64,000 nt of DNA from Paraburkholderia bryophila (GTDB lineage Bacteria > Pseudomonadota > Gammaproteobacteria > Burkholderiales > Burkholderiaceae), in assembly GCF_013409255.1 (NCBI RefSeq), contig NZ_JACCAS010000001.1:2480001-2544000 (forward strand), written 5' to 3'. Both the position numbers and the translations under genes were made by a program. The notes beneath the pieces are model-generated. The model ran no database searches. It saw only the letters and a program-made list of their open reading frames with translations, and was not told where the DNA came from. This document shows positions 49,713 through 60,015 of the stretch, one piece after another (the stretch's first letter is position 1; every line of letters begins with the position of its first letter).

Positions 49713-49997
49713 ATGAAGACACAAAACGTGGACAAGTTAGAACTGGTCTGGTCGTCCGCCCCACTCGAATACGAGCACGTGACATTGGAGGTTTTGCTGG
49801 ACAGCGATCCCGTGGTTGTCGTCAACCGGGAACAAGGGTTGGACAATCTTGAGGTCGAACTTTTCGGTCCGACGCCAGACGGCGCGATACTCTACAAGCT
49901 CCCTTTGGACCGGCTGATTGATGCCTTGATCGAGTGTCGTGACGAAATGAAACGGTCGAAATGGCGCGACCGGTCGGGCGGCGATCCGGAAGTTTGA
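49713..49997 (+). CDS. orphan hypothetical protein, 94 aa
   Basis: I do not recognise this family. The product is acidic and soluble, beta-rich in the first half (KLELVWSSAPLEYEHVTLEV, DPVVVVNREQGLDNLEVELF) with a helical end (LDRLIDALIECRDEMKRSKW). The ATG has AAGGAA at distance 7-8. It is framed by two strong terminators, a single-gene unit between dppA-like and MBL genes. Its codon choice is less G/C-biased than its neighbours. Possible roles include a small immunity-like or regulatory protein; none is supported by the sequence. Confidence 0.68.
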   Translation: MKTQNVDKLELVWSSAPLEYEHVTLEVLLDSDPVVVVNREQGLDNLEVELFGPTPDGAILYKLPLDRLIDALIECRDEMKRSKWRDRSGGDPEV

Positions 49998-50028
49998 CGT
50001 CGCCCGAGCCCTGGAAGGCAGGGTAATC

Positions 50029-50059
50029 AATAAGGCGCGAACGACCGCGCCTTATTTTT
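50029..50059 (+). terminator. intrinsic terminator of the orphan gene
   Basis: AATAAGGCGCG, six bases, CGCGCCTTATT followed by TTT: 11-bp perfect stem and U tract on the plus strand. Confidence 0.92.
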
Positions 50060-50087
50060 CTCCCAGCCATCGACGCATGCCAGTCAA

Positions 50088-51161
50088 TCACACCGGCGAA
50101 AACCGGATCACCCCATCCCCACCCTGTTCACGCTTCAACTCCCCCGCAAGCCACAGCAGATGCAAATGCGCGAGCGCCTCGCCCATCGCAAACGTCATCT
50201 GATGGATATCGAGCTGGCGCTTGAACATGAGCGGCACGATATCCGCGGCGCTCTGCGGTTTCTCCGCGCAAGCCTCGCGCACTTCGGCCAGGCGCGCATC
50301 GTGATGCTCGCGCAACTGCCGGATACGCGTGCGCACGCCGCGAAACGGTTTGCCATGCGACGGCAACACCAGCGTGTCTTCCGGCATCGTCTCGTAGCGG
50401 CCGAGCGATTCAAGATACAACGCGAGCGGCGTGCCCTCCGGCTCCATATCGAAAACCGACACGTTCGTCGAAATTCGCGGCAGCACCATGTCGCCTGAAA
50501 TCAGCACACCGGTCTCTTCGCAATGCAGCGCGCAGTGCTCCGGCGAATGACCGAAACCCGTCACCACATGCCATGTCTTACCGCCGATCTTCACGCCATC
50601 GGCTTCACGCAAACGCCGGTACTGCCCAGGAATCGCCGGCACCAGACTCGCGTAATAGCTCTTGCGGTTGCGCAGTTTGTCGAGCGACTCTTGATCCGTC
50701 ACGCCGTGCCGCGCGAAGTGTCGAGCCGCGCCGTCGCCGCCCGCGTTGGAGCCGTCGCCGGCCGCCATCACGCGTGCCTGCATGTATTCGCCGAGGGTCA
50801 TCCACAGCCGCACGTCCCAGCGCTGTTTGTCGCCGCCCGTGCAAATCCAGTGCGCGAGACCGATGTGGTCCGGATGGCAATGCGTGACGATCACGCGCAA
50901 CACCGGCAGTCCGTCCAGCACCGATTCGAACACGGTCTCCCAGTTCTCCTTGATCGTGTCCGACGTAATGCCGCAGTCCACCACCGTCCAGCCCTGCTGA
51001 CCATCGATCTCGTCGCGCAGCAGCCAGAGGTTGATGTGGTCCAGCGCGAACGGCAGCGGCATGCGTAGCCAGAACACGCCGGGCGCGACTTCCAGCGCGC
51101 GGCCTGCGTCCGGCAACGTGTCGTTGAACGGGTAGTCGAGTTGATGTTCGAGTGCATTCAT
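50088..51161 (-). CDS. MBL-fold metallo-hydrolase
   Basis: 357 aa from the ATG at 51161. Zinc-binding motif THCHPDHIGLAHW (HxHxDH) near residue 110, then the later histidines in FGHSPEHCALHCEETG and VLPSHGKPF. The C-terminal 100 residues are a helical winged region as in glyoxalase-II-like or LACTB2-like proteins. It is divergent from a LiuR-like MerR regulator and shares its control region with the operator at 51317. Family members often act on thioesters or nucleic acid ends; the regulator suggests acyl-CoA-related metabolism, which is inference. Confidence 0.9.
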   Translation of the reverse strand: MNALEHQLDYPFNDTLPDAGRALEVAPGVFWLRMPLPFALDHINLWLLRDEIDGQQGWTVVDCGITSDTIKENWETVFESVLDGLPVLRVIVTHCHPDHIGLAHWICTGGDKQRWDVRLWMTLGEYMQARVMAAGDGSNAGGDGAARHFARHGVTDQESLDKLRNRKSYYASLVPAIPGQYRRLREADGVKIGGKTWHVVTGFGHSPEHCALHCEETGVLISGDMVLPRISTNVSVFDMEPEGTPLALYLESLGRYETMPEDTLVLPSHGKPFRGVRTRIRQLREHHDARLAEVREACAEKPQSAADIVPLMFKRQLDIHQMTFAMGEALAHLHLLWLAGELKREQGGDGVIRFSPV

Positions 51162-51316
51162 TGTGGGTGTCTTCCTCCGTCGGCCGTTCGGCATGGCGAG
51201 GTGTGCGATGCCGGACGGCGTGGTTGCGGCACGCTCGTGCCGTAGTGCGCCGTGTTTGCTGCCGGGTTACTGCCGGGTTTCTACCAGGTTCCTGCGGGTG
51301 TTGCGCTCAACTCAAG

Positions 51317-51332
51317 TTGACGATAACGTAAA
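51317..51332. promoter_or_regulatory. LiuR-type MerR operator
   Basis: TTGACGATAACGTAAA fits the published LiuR consensus TTKACGTTWACGTMAA with one mismatch in the middle. It lies between the divergent MBL and MerR genes, 52 bases before the MerR start. Confidence 0.6.
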
Positions 51333-51383
51333 CGTCGATTCTATCGTCCAATCCGATTTTCTGCCCGGCCACGGAATGCCCCG

Positions 51384-51788
51384 ATGAACACGCAATTCAC
51401 GATCACCGAGCTCGCACGGGAATTCGACGTCACGCCGCGCGCGATCCGTTTCTACGAAGACCAGGGTTTACTCTCGCCGAGCCGTGAAGGATCGAGCGGT
51501 CTGCGGCGCGTCTACTCGGCCCGCGACCGCACGCGCCTGAAGCTCACGCTGCGCGGCAAACGGCTCGGCTTTACGTTGTCGGAGATTCGCGATCTGCTCG
51601 ACGTGTACGAATCGCCGACCGACACCGTGCCGCAATTGCACGCGTTCCTCGCCACGGTGGCGCGGCATCGCGATGTGCTCGAACGTCAACTGGAAGATCT
51701 GAACGCAACGCTCGAAGACCTCGCGCAGTACGAAGCTCAGGCGCGCGTGCTGCTGGAGAACGGCACACGCGAAACCAGGCACGCATGA
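51384..51788 (+). CDS. liuR: MerR-family regulator, LiuR-like
   Basis: 134 aa. The N-terminal winged helix-turn-helix is FTITELAREFDVTPRAIRFY (residues 5-24), then EDQGLLSPSREGSSGLRRVY. A long dimerisation helix follows, without C-terminal effector cysteines, so it is not a metal sensor. LiuR controls leucine/isovalerate and related acyl-CoA catabolism in proteobacteria, in some lineages with glyoxylate shunt genes. It is followed by aceK and, further on, acyl-CoA enzymes, consistent with that role. Confidence 0.85.
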   Translation: MNTQFTITELAREFDVTPRAIRFYEDQGLLSPSREGSSGLRRVYSARDRTRLKLTLRGKRLGFTLSEIRDLLDVYESPTDTVPQLHAFLATVARHRDVLERQLEDLNATLEDLAQYEAQARVLLENGTRETRHA

Positions 51789-51867
51789 GCGGCGCGATGC
51801 GTTGCGGGCCCACCCGGACGATACAATCCTGGGTGTCTTCACGACATGAGGCGAATGCACGGTCGAC

Positions 51868-53706
51868 ATGAATCACTTCCCCAAACTGCTGTCGTCGCAA
51901 ATCGGCTTTGACGTCGCGCAGACCATGCTCGAAGGATTCGACCGGCACTATCGGATCTTTCGCGACGCCGCGATCCACGCCAAGACGCTGTTCGAAAAGG
52001 CCGACTGGCATGGCCTGCAAAAGCTCGCACGCGAGCGCATTACCTCGTACGACGAGCGCGTCGAGGAATGCGTCGAACTGCTCGAAGACGAATACGACGC
52101 CGAGAATATCGACGACGAAGTCTGGCAGCAGATCAAGCTGCACTACATCGGCCTGCTGACCACGCACCGTCAGCCCGAGTGCGCGGAAACGTTCTTCAAT
52201 TCCGTGTGCTGCAAGATCCTGCACCGCTCGTACTTCAATAACGACTTCATCTTCGTGCGACCGGCGATTTCGACCGAGTACATCGAGAACGACGAACCGG
52301 CCGCGAAGCCGACGTATCGCGCGTATTACCCCGGCAAAGACGGGCTGGCCGCCACGCTCGAGCGCGTCGTCACGAATTTCCAGCTTGAGCCGCCGTTCGA
52401 AGACCTGAAACGCGACGTGAGCTGCGTGATGCAGACCATCCACGACGCGTTCGGTGTGTTCGACGAAGCGCCCAACTTCCAGATTCACGTGCTGTCGTCG
52501 CTGTTCTACCGGAACAAGTCGGCGTATATCGTCGGACGGATCATCAACGGCGATCTGCTGCTGCCGTTCGCGGTGCCCTTGCGTCATGTGAAGCCCGGCG
52601 TGCTCGCACTCGACACCGTGCTCATCAAGCGCGACCAGTTGCTGATCATCTTCAGCTTTTCGCATTCGTACTTTCTGGTCGATATGGAAGTGCCATCTGC
52701 GTATGTGGAGTTTCTCGGCACCATCATGCCGGGCAAGCCGAAGGCGGAAATCTATACGTCGGTGGGTCTGCAAAAGCAGGGCAAGAATCTGTTCTATCGC
52801 GACCTGCTCCATCACCTGTCGCATTCGAGCGATCAGTTCATCATCGCGCCCGGCATCAAGGGGCTCGTCATGCTGGTGTTCACGCTGCCGTCGTTCCCGT
52901 ATGTGTTCAAGCTGATCAAAGACCACTTCCCGCCGCCGAAGGAAACCACGCGCGCGCAGATCAAGGAGAAGTATCAGCTCGTCAAACGGCACGACCGTTT
53001 GGGCCGCATGGCCGACACGCTCGAATATTCGAGCGTCGCGCTACCGCGTTCGCGGCTCGATGAAGCGCTCGTGCGCGAACTCGAAAAGGAAGTGCCGTCG
53101 CTGATCGAATACGACGGCGACAACCTGGTGATTCGCCACATGTATATCGAGCGCCGCATGGTGCCGCTCAACCTCTTCCTGCAGAACGGCACCGACCAGG
53201 ATGTCGAGCACGGCATCAAGGAATACGGCAATGCGATCAAGGAACTGATGCAGGCCAACATCTTCCCCGGCGACATGTTGTACAAAAACTTCGGCGTGAC
53301 GCGTCACGGCCGGGTGGTGTTTTACGACTACGACGAAATCGAATATCTGACTGACTGCAACGTGCGCGCGGTGCCGGCGCCACGTAACGAAGAAGACGAA
53401 ATGTCGGGCGAGCCGTGGTACTCGGTCGGCCCGCACGACATTTTCCCGGAGACGTACGGCACGTTCCTGCTCGGCGACCCACGCGTGCGCCGTTCCTTCA
53501 TGCAGCATCACGCGGATTTCTTCGGTCCCGCGCTGTGGCAACGGCACAAGGATCATCTACTGAAAGGCGAACTGCCCGACTTTTTCCCGTACGAAGACAG
53601 CGTGCGCTTTAGCGTGCGCTATCCGGAACGCTTCGCCGATGCGGCTTCGTCCGTGCCGGCCGCACCGGATACTTCAGCCGACAAACCCAGCGTGCGCGCC
53701 GCGTGA
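51868..53706 (+). CDS. aceK: isocitrate dehydrogenase kinase/phosphatase
   Basis: Bifunctional enzyme that phosphorylates isocitrate dehydrogenase to divert carbon into the glyoxylate shunt. 612 aa, near the usual 580-610. Kinase features: the ATP-binding loop [20 protein letters not shown], lysine and following [12 protein letters not shown], and the catalytic segment [20 protein letters not shown] and [20 protein letters not shown]. It starts 79 bases after liuR with a TACAAT near 51821 before it. Confidence 0.96.
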   Translation: MNHFPKLLSSQIGFDVAQTMLEGFDRHYRIFRDAAIHAKTLFEKADWHGLQKLARERITSYDERVEECVELLEDEYDAENIDDEVWQQIKLHYIGLLTTHRQPECAETFFNSVCCKILHRSYFNNDFIFVRPAISTEYIENDEPAAKPTYRAYYPGKDGLAATLERVVTNFQLEPPFEDLKRDVSCVMQTIHDAFGVFDEAPNFQIHVLSSLFYRNKSAYIVGRIINGDLLLPFAVPLRHVKPGVLALDTVLIKRDQLLIIFSFSHSYFLVDMEVPSAYVEFLGTIMPGKPKAEIYTSVGLQKQGKNLFYRDLLHHLSHSSDQFIIAPGIKGLVMLVFTLPSFPYVFKLIKDHFPPPKETTRAQIKEKYQLVKRHDRLGRMADTLEYSSVALPRSRLDEALVRELEKEVPSLIEYDGDNLVIRHMYIERRMVPLNLFLQNGTDQDVEHGIKEYGNAIKELMQANIFPGDMLYKNFGVTRHGRVVFYDYDEIEYLTDCNVRAVPAPRNEEDEMSGEPWYSVGPHDIFPETYGTFLLGDPRVRRSFMQHHADFFGPALWQRHKDHLLKGELPDFFPYEDSVRFSVRYPERFADAASSVPAAPDTSADKPSVRAA

Positions 53707-53812
53707 AACGCACGCGCTGAGTGCCGCGCCGTATGCCGCGCTGAATGCCTCGTCCGAACCTCATGCAACGACACCGGCCGGTCCATCGGTCGAGCAAACG
53801 CCCAGACACACC

Positions 53813-54574
53813 ATGAACACGAAAGCCAATCCGCCCACTCACCCGCTCGCGCATCTTTTCGACAACAACGACGCGTGGGTCACCCGCAAGCTGTCCGAAG
53901 ACCCCGAGTATTTCTCGCGTCTCGCGCATCAGCAAACACCTGAATACCTGTGGATCGGCTGCTCCGATTCGCGCGTGCCGGCGAACCAGATCATCGGCCT
54001 GCCGCCGGGTGAAGTGTTCGTGCACAGAAACATCGCCAACGTGGTGGTGCATACCGATCTGAACTGTCTGTCGGTGATTCAGTTCGCCGTCGATCTGCTG
54101 AAGGTCAAGCACATCATGGTGGTCGGCCACTATGGCTGCTCGGGCGTCGGCGCGGCGCTGCACGGCCGGCGCGTGGGTCTCGCGGACAACTGGCTGCATC
54201 ACGTGCAGGACGTGCGCAGCAAGCATGCGGCGCTGCTCGAAAACTGGCCGCTCGGCGAAGCGCGGCACCGTCGTCTGGTCGAACTGAACACAATCGAACA
54301 GGTGATGAACGTGTGCCGCACCACCATCGTCAACGACGCGTGGGCGCGCGGTCAGGAACTCACCGTGCACGGCTGGGTGTATGGCGTGCACGACGGCAAG
54401 GTGCGCAACCTCGGCATGGCGATCAGCGACGCGGCCACGCTCGACGCGACCTACAAGGATTGCATCGCGGCCGTCGCGGCCGGCGGTGCGTACAAGGAAG
54501 ACAACGACGCGGCCCGGCTCGGCGACGTGCCGGCGATCGTCGAAGGTGTGATCAAGGAGCTTAAACATGAGTGA
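53813..54574 (+). CDS. can: beta-class carbonic anhydrase
   Basis: Zinc enzyme interconverting CO2 and bicarbonate. 253 aa from the ATG at 53813. Zinc ligands C50 (with D52 and R54 in GCSDSRVPANQ), H106 and C109 (VVGHYGCSGV) are all present. A C-terminal stretch is typical of Can. It overlaps the thiolase gene by eight bases. It likely supplies bicarbonate for carboxylases of fatty or amino acid metabolism, by analogy. Confidence 0.95.
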   Translation: MNTKANPPTHPLAHLFDNNDAWVTRKLSEDPEYFSRLAHQQTPEYLWIGCSDSRVPANQIIGLPPGEVFVHRNIANVVVHTDLNCLSVIQFAVDLLKVKHIMVVGHYGCSGVGAALHGRRVGLADNWLHHVQDVRSKHAALLENWPLGEARHRRLVELNTIEQVMNVCRTTIVNDAWARGQELTVHGWVYGVHDGKVRNLGMAISDAATLDATYKDCIAAVAAGGAYKEDNDAARLGDVPAIVEGVIKELKHE

Positions 54575-55790
54575 GGCAAGCATGAGTGAGACAAACATGA
54601 ACCCGACGCAGAACGATCCGATCGTCATCGTGGGCGTAGCCCGCACGCCGATGGCGGCTTTCCAGGGCGACTTCGCGTCGCTGACCGCACCGCAACTCGG
54701 CTCGATCGCGATCGAAGCCGCGGTGCAACGCGCGGGCCTCAAGCCCGAGCAGATCGACGAAGTGGTGATGGGCTGCGTGCTGCCCGCCGGCCTCGGCCAG
54801 GCACCGGCACGGCAGGCCGCGTTGGGCGCCCACCTGCCGTTGAGCACTGGCAGCACGACCGTCAACAAGATGTGCGGCTCTGGCATGCGCGCGGCGATGT
54901 TCGCGCACGACATGCTGGCCGCGGGTTCCGTCGATGTGATCGTGGCGGGCGGCATGGAGAGCATGACGAACGCGCCGTATCTGTTGCCCAAGGCGCGCGG
55001 CGGCATGCGCATGGGTCACGGCCAGGTGATCGATCACATGTTCTACGACGGCCTCGAAGACGCCTACGAAAAAGGCCGTCTGATGGGCACCTTCGCCGAG
55101 GAATGCGCGGGCTCGTACGAGTTCACGCGCGAGGCGCAAGACGCGTTCGCGATCGAGTCGCTCAACCGCGCGAAGCGCGCGAACGAAGACGGTTCGTTCG
55201 ACTGGGAAATCGCGCCGGTGAAACTGGAAAGCCGCAAAGGCGAAGTAACCGTCGATCACGACGAGCAGCCGTTCAAAGCGAACCTCGACAAGATCCCGAC
55301 GCTCAAGCCCGCGTTCAGCAAAACCGGCACGGTGACGGCGGCGAATTCGTCGTCGATTTCCGACGGCGCCGCCGCGCTCGTGATGATGCGCGAGTCGACC
55401 GCGAAGCGCCTCGGCGTCGAACCGATCGCGCGCGTGGTCGGCCACTCGACCTTCGCGCAGGAGCCGGCGAAGTTCACCACCGCGCCGGTCGGCGCGATTC
55501 GCAAGCTGTTCGAGAAGAACGGCTGGCGCGCGGAAGAAGTCGATCTGTTCGAAGTCAACGAAGCGTTCGCCGTGGTGACGATGGCCGCGATGAAGGAACA
55601 CCATCTGCCGCACGAGAAGGTCAACGTGAACGGCGGCGCGTGCGCGCTGGGGCATCCGATCGGCGCATCGGGCGCGCGGATTCTCGTCACGCTGATCGGC
55701 GCGTTGAAGAAGCGCGGCCTGAAGCGTGGTGTCGCGACGCTGTGTATCGGCGGCGGCGAAGCGACCGCGATGGGCGTTGAGCTGGTTTGA
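54567..55790 (+). CDS. acetyl-CoA C-acyltransferase (thiolase)
   Basis: 407 aa. Active-site motifs: nucleophilic cysteine in VNKMCGSGMRAAMFA, His in NGGACALGHPIGASGARIL and the second cysteine in LCIGGGEATAMG. The N-terminus contains a 15-base in-frame duplication giving MSEAS-MSETN-MN, so three ATGs are possible; the first overlaps the can stop. Degradative or biosynthetic direction cannot be told. It sits in the can-thiolase-SDR-acyl-CoA dehydrogenase run. Confidence 0.93.
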   Translation: MSEASMSETNMNPTQNDPIVIVGVARTPMAAFQGDFASLTAPQLGSIAIEAAVQRAGLKPEQIDEVVMGCVLPAGLGQAPARQAALGAHLPLSTGSTTVNKMCGSGMRAAMFAHDMLAAGSVDVIVAGGMESMTNAPYLLPKARGGMRMGHGQVIDHMFYDGLEDAYEKGRLMGTFAEECAGSYEFTREAQDAFAIESLNRAKRANEDGSFDWEIAPVKLESRKGEVTVDHDEQPFKANLDKIPTLKPAFSKTGTVTAANSSSISDGAAALVMMRESTAKRLGVEPIARVVGHSTFAQEPAKFTTAPVGAIRKLFEKNGWRAEEVDLFEVNEAFAVVTMAAMKEHHLPHEKVNVNGGACALGHPIGASGARILVTLIGALKKRGLKRGVATLCIGGGEATAMGVELV

Positions 55791-55876
55791 CGCGTGGATT
55801 GCCGCATTCGCTGCGGCGTTCTTCGCGACGTTCATTGCCGTACTCGTTACGGCATTCGAAGAATCGAGGTGAGTCG

Positions 55877-56554
<678 letters not shown>

Positions 56555-56566
56555 GGAGACAGATTC

Positions 56567-57697
56567 ATGGTGCTTGATCAGGATCATTCAATGGTCCGCG
56601 ACGCGCTGCGCACCTTCGTGCGCGAAGCCGTCACCCCGCACGCGGCCGCGTGGGACCGCGAGCGGACCTTTCCGCGCGACGTGCACCGGCAACTCGCCGA
56701 ACTCGGCGCTTACGGCGTGCTCGTGCCCGAAGCGTACGGCGGCGCCGGCATGGATGCGCTGGCGCTCGCGCTGATCCTCGAAGAAATCGCGGCCGGCGAC
56801 GGCGGTACGTCGACGGCGATCTCCGTCAACAACTGCCCCGTGTGCAGCATCCTGCTCACCTACGGCAACGACGCGCAGAAACGCGACTGGCTGACGCCGC
56901 TCGCGCGCGGCGAGATGCTCGGCGCGTTCTGCCTGACCGAACCGCAAGCGGGCTCCGACGCGTCGGCGCTACTCACCACCGCGACCCGCGACGGCGACGC
57001 GTACGTGCTGAACGGCGTCAAACAGTTCATCACGAGCGGCAAGAACGGCAACGTCGCGATCGTCATGGCCGTGACCGACAAGGCGGCGGGCAAGCGCGGC
57101 ATCAGCGCGTTCATCGTACCGACCGACACCCCGGGCTACGTCGTCGCGCGCGTCGAAGACAAGCTGGGTCAGCATTCGTCGGACACCGCGCAGATCGTTT
57201 TCGAAGAGTGCCGCGTGCCGGTCGCGAACCGGATCGGCGCGGAAGGCGAAGGCTATCGAATCGCGCTGTCCGGGCTCGAAGGGGGACGCATCGGTATCGC
57301 GGCGCAAAGCGTCGGCATGGCGCGCGCCGCCTTCGAGGCCGCGCTGGGCTATGCCAAAGAACGCGAGAGCTTCGGCGTGCCGCTGTTCTCGCACCAGGCC
57401 GTGCAATTCCGTCTCGCCGACATGGCGACGCAACTCGAAGCCGCGCGCCAGTTGATCTGGCACGCAGCGTCGTTGAAGGACGCCGGTCAGCCGTGCCTCA
57501 CCGAAGCCGCGATGGCCAAGCTGTTCGCCTCCGAAGCGGCGGAGCGCATCTGTTCGGCCGCGTTGCAGATTCACGGCGGCTACGGCTATCTGAGCGATTT
57601 CCCAGTGGAACGAATTTACCGCGACGTGCGCGTGTGCCAGATCTACGAAGGCACCAGCGATATCCAGAAGATCCTCATCGCGCGCGGGCTAGGTTGA
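56567..57697 (+). CDS. acyl-CoA dehydrogenase
   Basis: FAD enzyme, 376 aa. The N-terminal helical, middle beta and C-terminal helical domains are recognisable: ILEEIAAGDGGTSTAISVNN, FCLTEPQAGSDASALLTT (flavin site), and ALQIHGGYGYLSDFPVERIY. The catalytic glutamate lies in IYEGTSDIQKILIARGLG. ACADs with such ends act on short/branched or medium chain acyl-CoA. It is 12 bases after the SDR gene and 7 before ychJ-like gene, in one operon. Confidence 0.94.
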   Translation: MVLDQDHSMVRDALRTFVREAVTPHAAAWDRERTFPRDVHRQLAELGAYGVLVPEAYGGAGMDALALALILEEIAAGDGGTSTAISVNNCPVCSILLTYGNDAQKRDWLTPLARGEMLGAFCLTEPQAGSDASALLTTATRDGDAYVLNGVKQFITSGKNGNVAIVMAVTDKAAGKRGISAFIVPTDTPGYVVARVEDKLGQHSSDTAQIVFEECRVPVANRIGAEGEGYRIALSGLEGGRIGIAAQSVGMARAAFEAALGYAKERESFGVPLFSHQAVQFRLADMATQLEAARQLIWHAASLKDAGQPCLTEAAMAKLFASEAAERICSAALQIHGGYGYLSDFPVERIYRDVRVCQIYEGTSDIQKILIARGLG

Positions 57698-57704
57698 AAG
57701 TCTG

Positions 57705-58154
57705 ATGAATAAATCATTGTTGCCGACGCAACGACCGGTCGACTGCCCGTGCGGCGGCGCCGCTCCCGATCAACGCAGCGGGGCCAAGGCGCCTCGCTTT
57801 GCCCAATGCTGCGGCCGGTATATCGACGCTGGTGAAGCAGCGCCACGCGCGCTTGAACTGATGCGCTCGCGCTATAGCGCGTATGTTGTGGGCGCAACGG
57901 ATTATCTGCGCGCCACCTGGGCGCCGCAGACCTGCCCCGCCGACCTCGACACGGACCCGGCCGCGCCCGATGCACCGCGCTGGCTCGGACTGCAGATCAA
58001 GGCTTTCGCCGAGACTGACGACGGTCATGCCACCGTTGAATTCATCGCACGATACAAGGTGGGCGGACGCGCACATCGGCTGCACGAACTGAGCCGCTTT
58101 AGCCGCGGCGAGGATGGCCGTTGGCGTTATGTCGACGGCGACGTCAGCGAATAG
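57705..58154 (+). CDS. ychJ: YchJ-family (UPF0225/SEC-C) protein
   Basis: 149 aa. N-terminal zinc-type cysteines CPCGGA and FAQCCGRYIDAG, then the conserved LMRSRYSAYVVGATDYLRAT and a C-terminal NTF2-like half ending LHELSRFSRGEDGRWRYVDG. The family has no certain function. It is the last gene of the acyl-CoA operon; a terminator-like hairpin follows 60 bases later. Confidence 0.9.
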   Translation: MNKSLLPTQRPVDCPCGGAAPDQRSGAKAPRFAQCCGRYIDAGEAAPRALELMRSRYSAYVVGATDYLRATWAPQTCPADLDTDPAAPDAPRWLGLQIKAFAETDDGHATVEFIARYKVGGRAHRLHELSRFSRGEDGRWRYVDGDVSE

Positions 58155-58728
58155 TCCGTAACCTTTCAGCGCCTTACGCGGCGCAGCGGCGTTTATTTCA
58201 CCGTGTTCACATAGGGCCCCTGTATGAGGGCCTTTTTTTCGTGTTGGCTCAGCACGACAACACACGCGACGGCTCGTATTGCTTCGCACAGCCAGATACC
58301 CGCGAGGCCTGCGTTTCGCGGCCTTTGGCGGGCCGATTGGCGTGCGGCAATTTTTTCGTCGCGGGTTCTCCTTGATTGCACAAAACAAAATTGTCGTGCC
58401 AGGATGAGGTCGTAGCTTCATGACGTCACGTTGCGAGAGAGGGTCCATACCGCTCCGCAAAATGCGCAGGACGCTCTGCCGGGCACCAGACAGTGTGGGT
58501 TCGGCGGCAGTTTCCGGCAGCAACCGTGGCGCTCATCATCGGCGCGTGGGGTCGCGTCGGCCGTTTGGGTTCATCCCGTGCGATCTCGATTAGCGTGCAT
58601 GCGCCTGGCGCATGACGTACGCGAGTGTGTTGTTGTGTGTCGAAACAAGCTGAAAGGCAACTGTCAGCGACGAATTCGACAGACAAACGCCACGGTGTTC
58701 AGGGCAGAATTTTGAGGCAGGTGCGTCA
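58155..58728. other. 574-base intergenic region between ychJ-like gene and the secreted hydrolase
   Basis: Besides the hairpin at 58213-58239 I see no gene or RNA; several short frames on both strands have unlikely codon usage. The sequence is less G/C-biased than coding DNA around it. Confidence 0.55.
58213..58239 (+). terminator. terminator-like hairpin with T7 tail
   Basis: GGCCC paired with GGGCC around an 8-base loop, extended by a G-U and an A-U pair, followed by seven Ts. Confidence 0.7.
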
Positions 58729-60015
58729 ATGGTGTTCAGCAAGATTCTGACGAAGTGTGCGGTGATGTGTGCAACGGCCACGTGCGCGGTTGCACTCGCG
58801 CATGCCGACCCGCTCGCCGACACCCAGGCTGGGCCCTTGACCCGCGCGCACGTGCCGCGCATTGCCCTCGACGACGATGTCTATTTGCCCACCGCGGGCC
58901 TGAACGAACAGATCATTCGCGTACCGGTCGACGCTGCCGGCTCGGTCACGCTCGAAACGACGATTTACAAACCGGACGGCGCAGGCCCGTTCCCGATGAT
59001 CGTTTTCAACCACGGCAAAATTCCCGGCGATCCGCGTACGCAGGAACGCAGCGACCCGCTGCCTTTCGCACGCGAATTCGTGCGCCGCGGCTACGTGGTG
59101 GTCGCGCCGAACCGTCAGGGCTTTGGCCATTCGGATGGCGTTTATCAGCAGGACGGTTGCGATGTCGAGCACAACGGCGTCGGCCAGGCTGGGGACGTAG
59201 CCGCGACGATCAATTTCATGTCGAAGCAGCCGTATGTGGACGCGTCGCATATCGTGGTGGCCGGCACGTCGCATGGCGGCTTGGCGACGATGGCGTACGG
59301 CCCTGAGGCTGCGCCGGGTGTGCGGGCGTTGATCAATTTCTCGGGTGGTTTGCGGCAGGATGCGTGCAAGGACTGGCAGGGCAATCTGACGCGCGCGTTC
59401 GGCACGTACGGTGAGAAGACCCGCGTGCCATCGCTGTGGATGTACGGCGATAACGATTCGGTGTGGAATGCGCCGCTGGTGGCGGGCATGTATGCCGCGT
59501 ATGGCGCGCATGGCGCGAGCGCGAAGATGGTGGATTTCGGCAACTACAAGAACGACGCGCATCGGCTGGTTGGCGATCGTGACGGCGTGCATGTGTGGTG
59601 GCCGGCGGTCGAGGCGTTCCTTGCGCAGGTTGGGATGCCGACGGGCGTGCAGTATCGGGTCGAGGATCCTTCTGCGCCTAAGGCGAGTGGGTTTGCTGCG
59701 GTTGATGCGGTCGATTCCGTGCCTTATGTCGATGAAGCTGGACGGAATGGGTATCGGAATTTCTTGCATCAGTATCCGAGTCGGGCTTTTGCTGTTTCGG
59801 ATTCTGGGGCGTGGTCGTGGGCTGAAGGTGGGGATGATCCTAATTCGGTTGCTGTGGCTAATTGTCAGAAGCAGAGCGTCGCGCCTTGTCGGTTGTATGC
59901 GGTGGATAACTCCGTTGTTTGGGGGGATCGGTCTTCGCAGACGGCTAGTGGTGGTGATGGTTCTGGGGCGGGTTCTGGCGCTGACGCGCGGCGGGCTATT
60001 GCTAGTCGGGAATGA
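58729..60015 (+). CDS. secreted alpha/beta hydrolase (dienelactone hydrolase family)
   Basis: 428 aa. Signal peptide of about 26 residues (CAVMCATATCAVALAHA). The hydrolase core shows FPMIVFNHGKIPGDPRTQ, VVAPNRQGFGHSDG, nucleophile elbow VAGTSHGGLATMAYG, acid DNDSVWNAPLV, and a His in NDAHRLVGDR. The last 120 residues are less conserved and the DNA switches to G/T-rich wobble positions from about 59650. The final residues are a Ser/Gly-rich tail. Substrate is unknown; secreted DLH-like enzymes cleave esters. It stands alone beside the palindromic repeat. Confidence 0.84.
   Translation: MVFSKILTKCAVMCATATCAVALAHADPLADTQAGPLTRAHVPRIALDDDVYLPTAGLNEQIIRVPVDAAGSVTLETTIYKPDGAGPFPMIVFNHGKIPGDPRTQERSDPLPFAREFVRRGYVVVAPNRQGFGHSDGVYQQDGCDVEHNGVGQAGDVAATINFMSKQPYVDASHIVVAGTSHGGLATMAYGPEAAPGVRALINFSGGLRQDACKDWQGNLTRAFGTYGEKTRVPSLWMYGDNDSVWNAPLVAGMYAAYGAHGASAKMVDFGNYKNDAHRLVGDRDGVHVWWPAVEAFLAQVGMPTGVQYRVEDPSAPKASGFAAVDAVDSVPYVDEAGRNGYRNFLHQYPSRAFAVSDSGAWSWAEGGDDPNSVAVANCQKQSVAPCRLYAVDNSVVWGDRSSQTASGGDGSGAGSGADARRAIASRE

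Noticed and set aside
58431..58715. 94-codon plus-strand frame before the secreted hydrolase
   Set aside because: Codon usage and composition do not match the surroundings; no motif.
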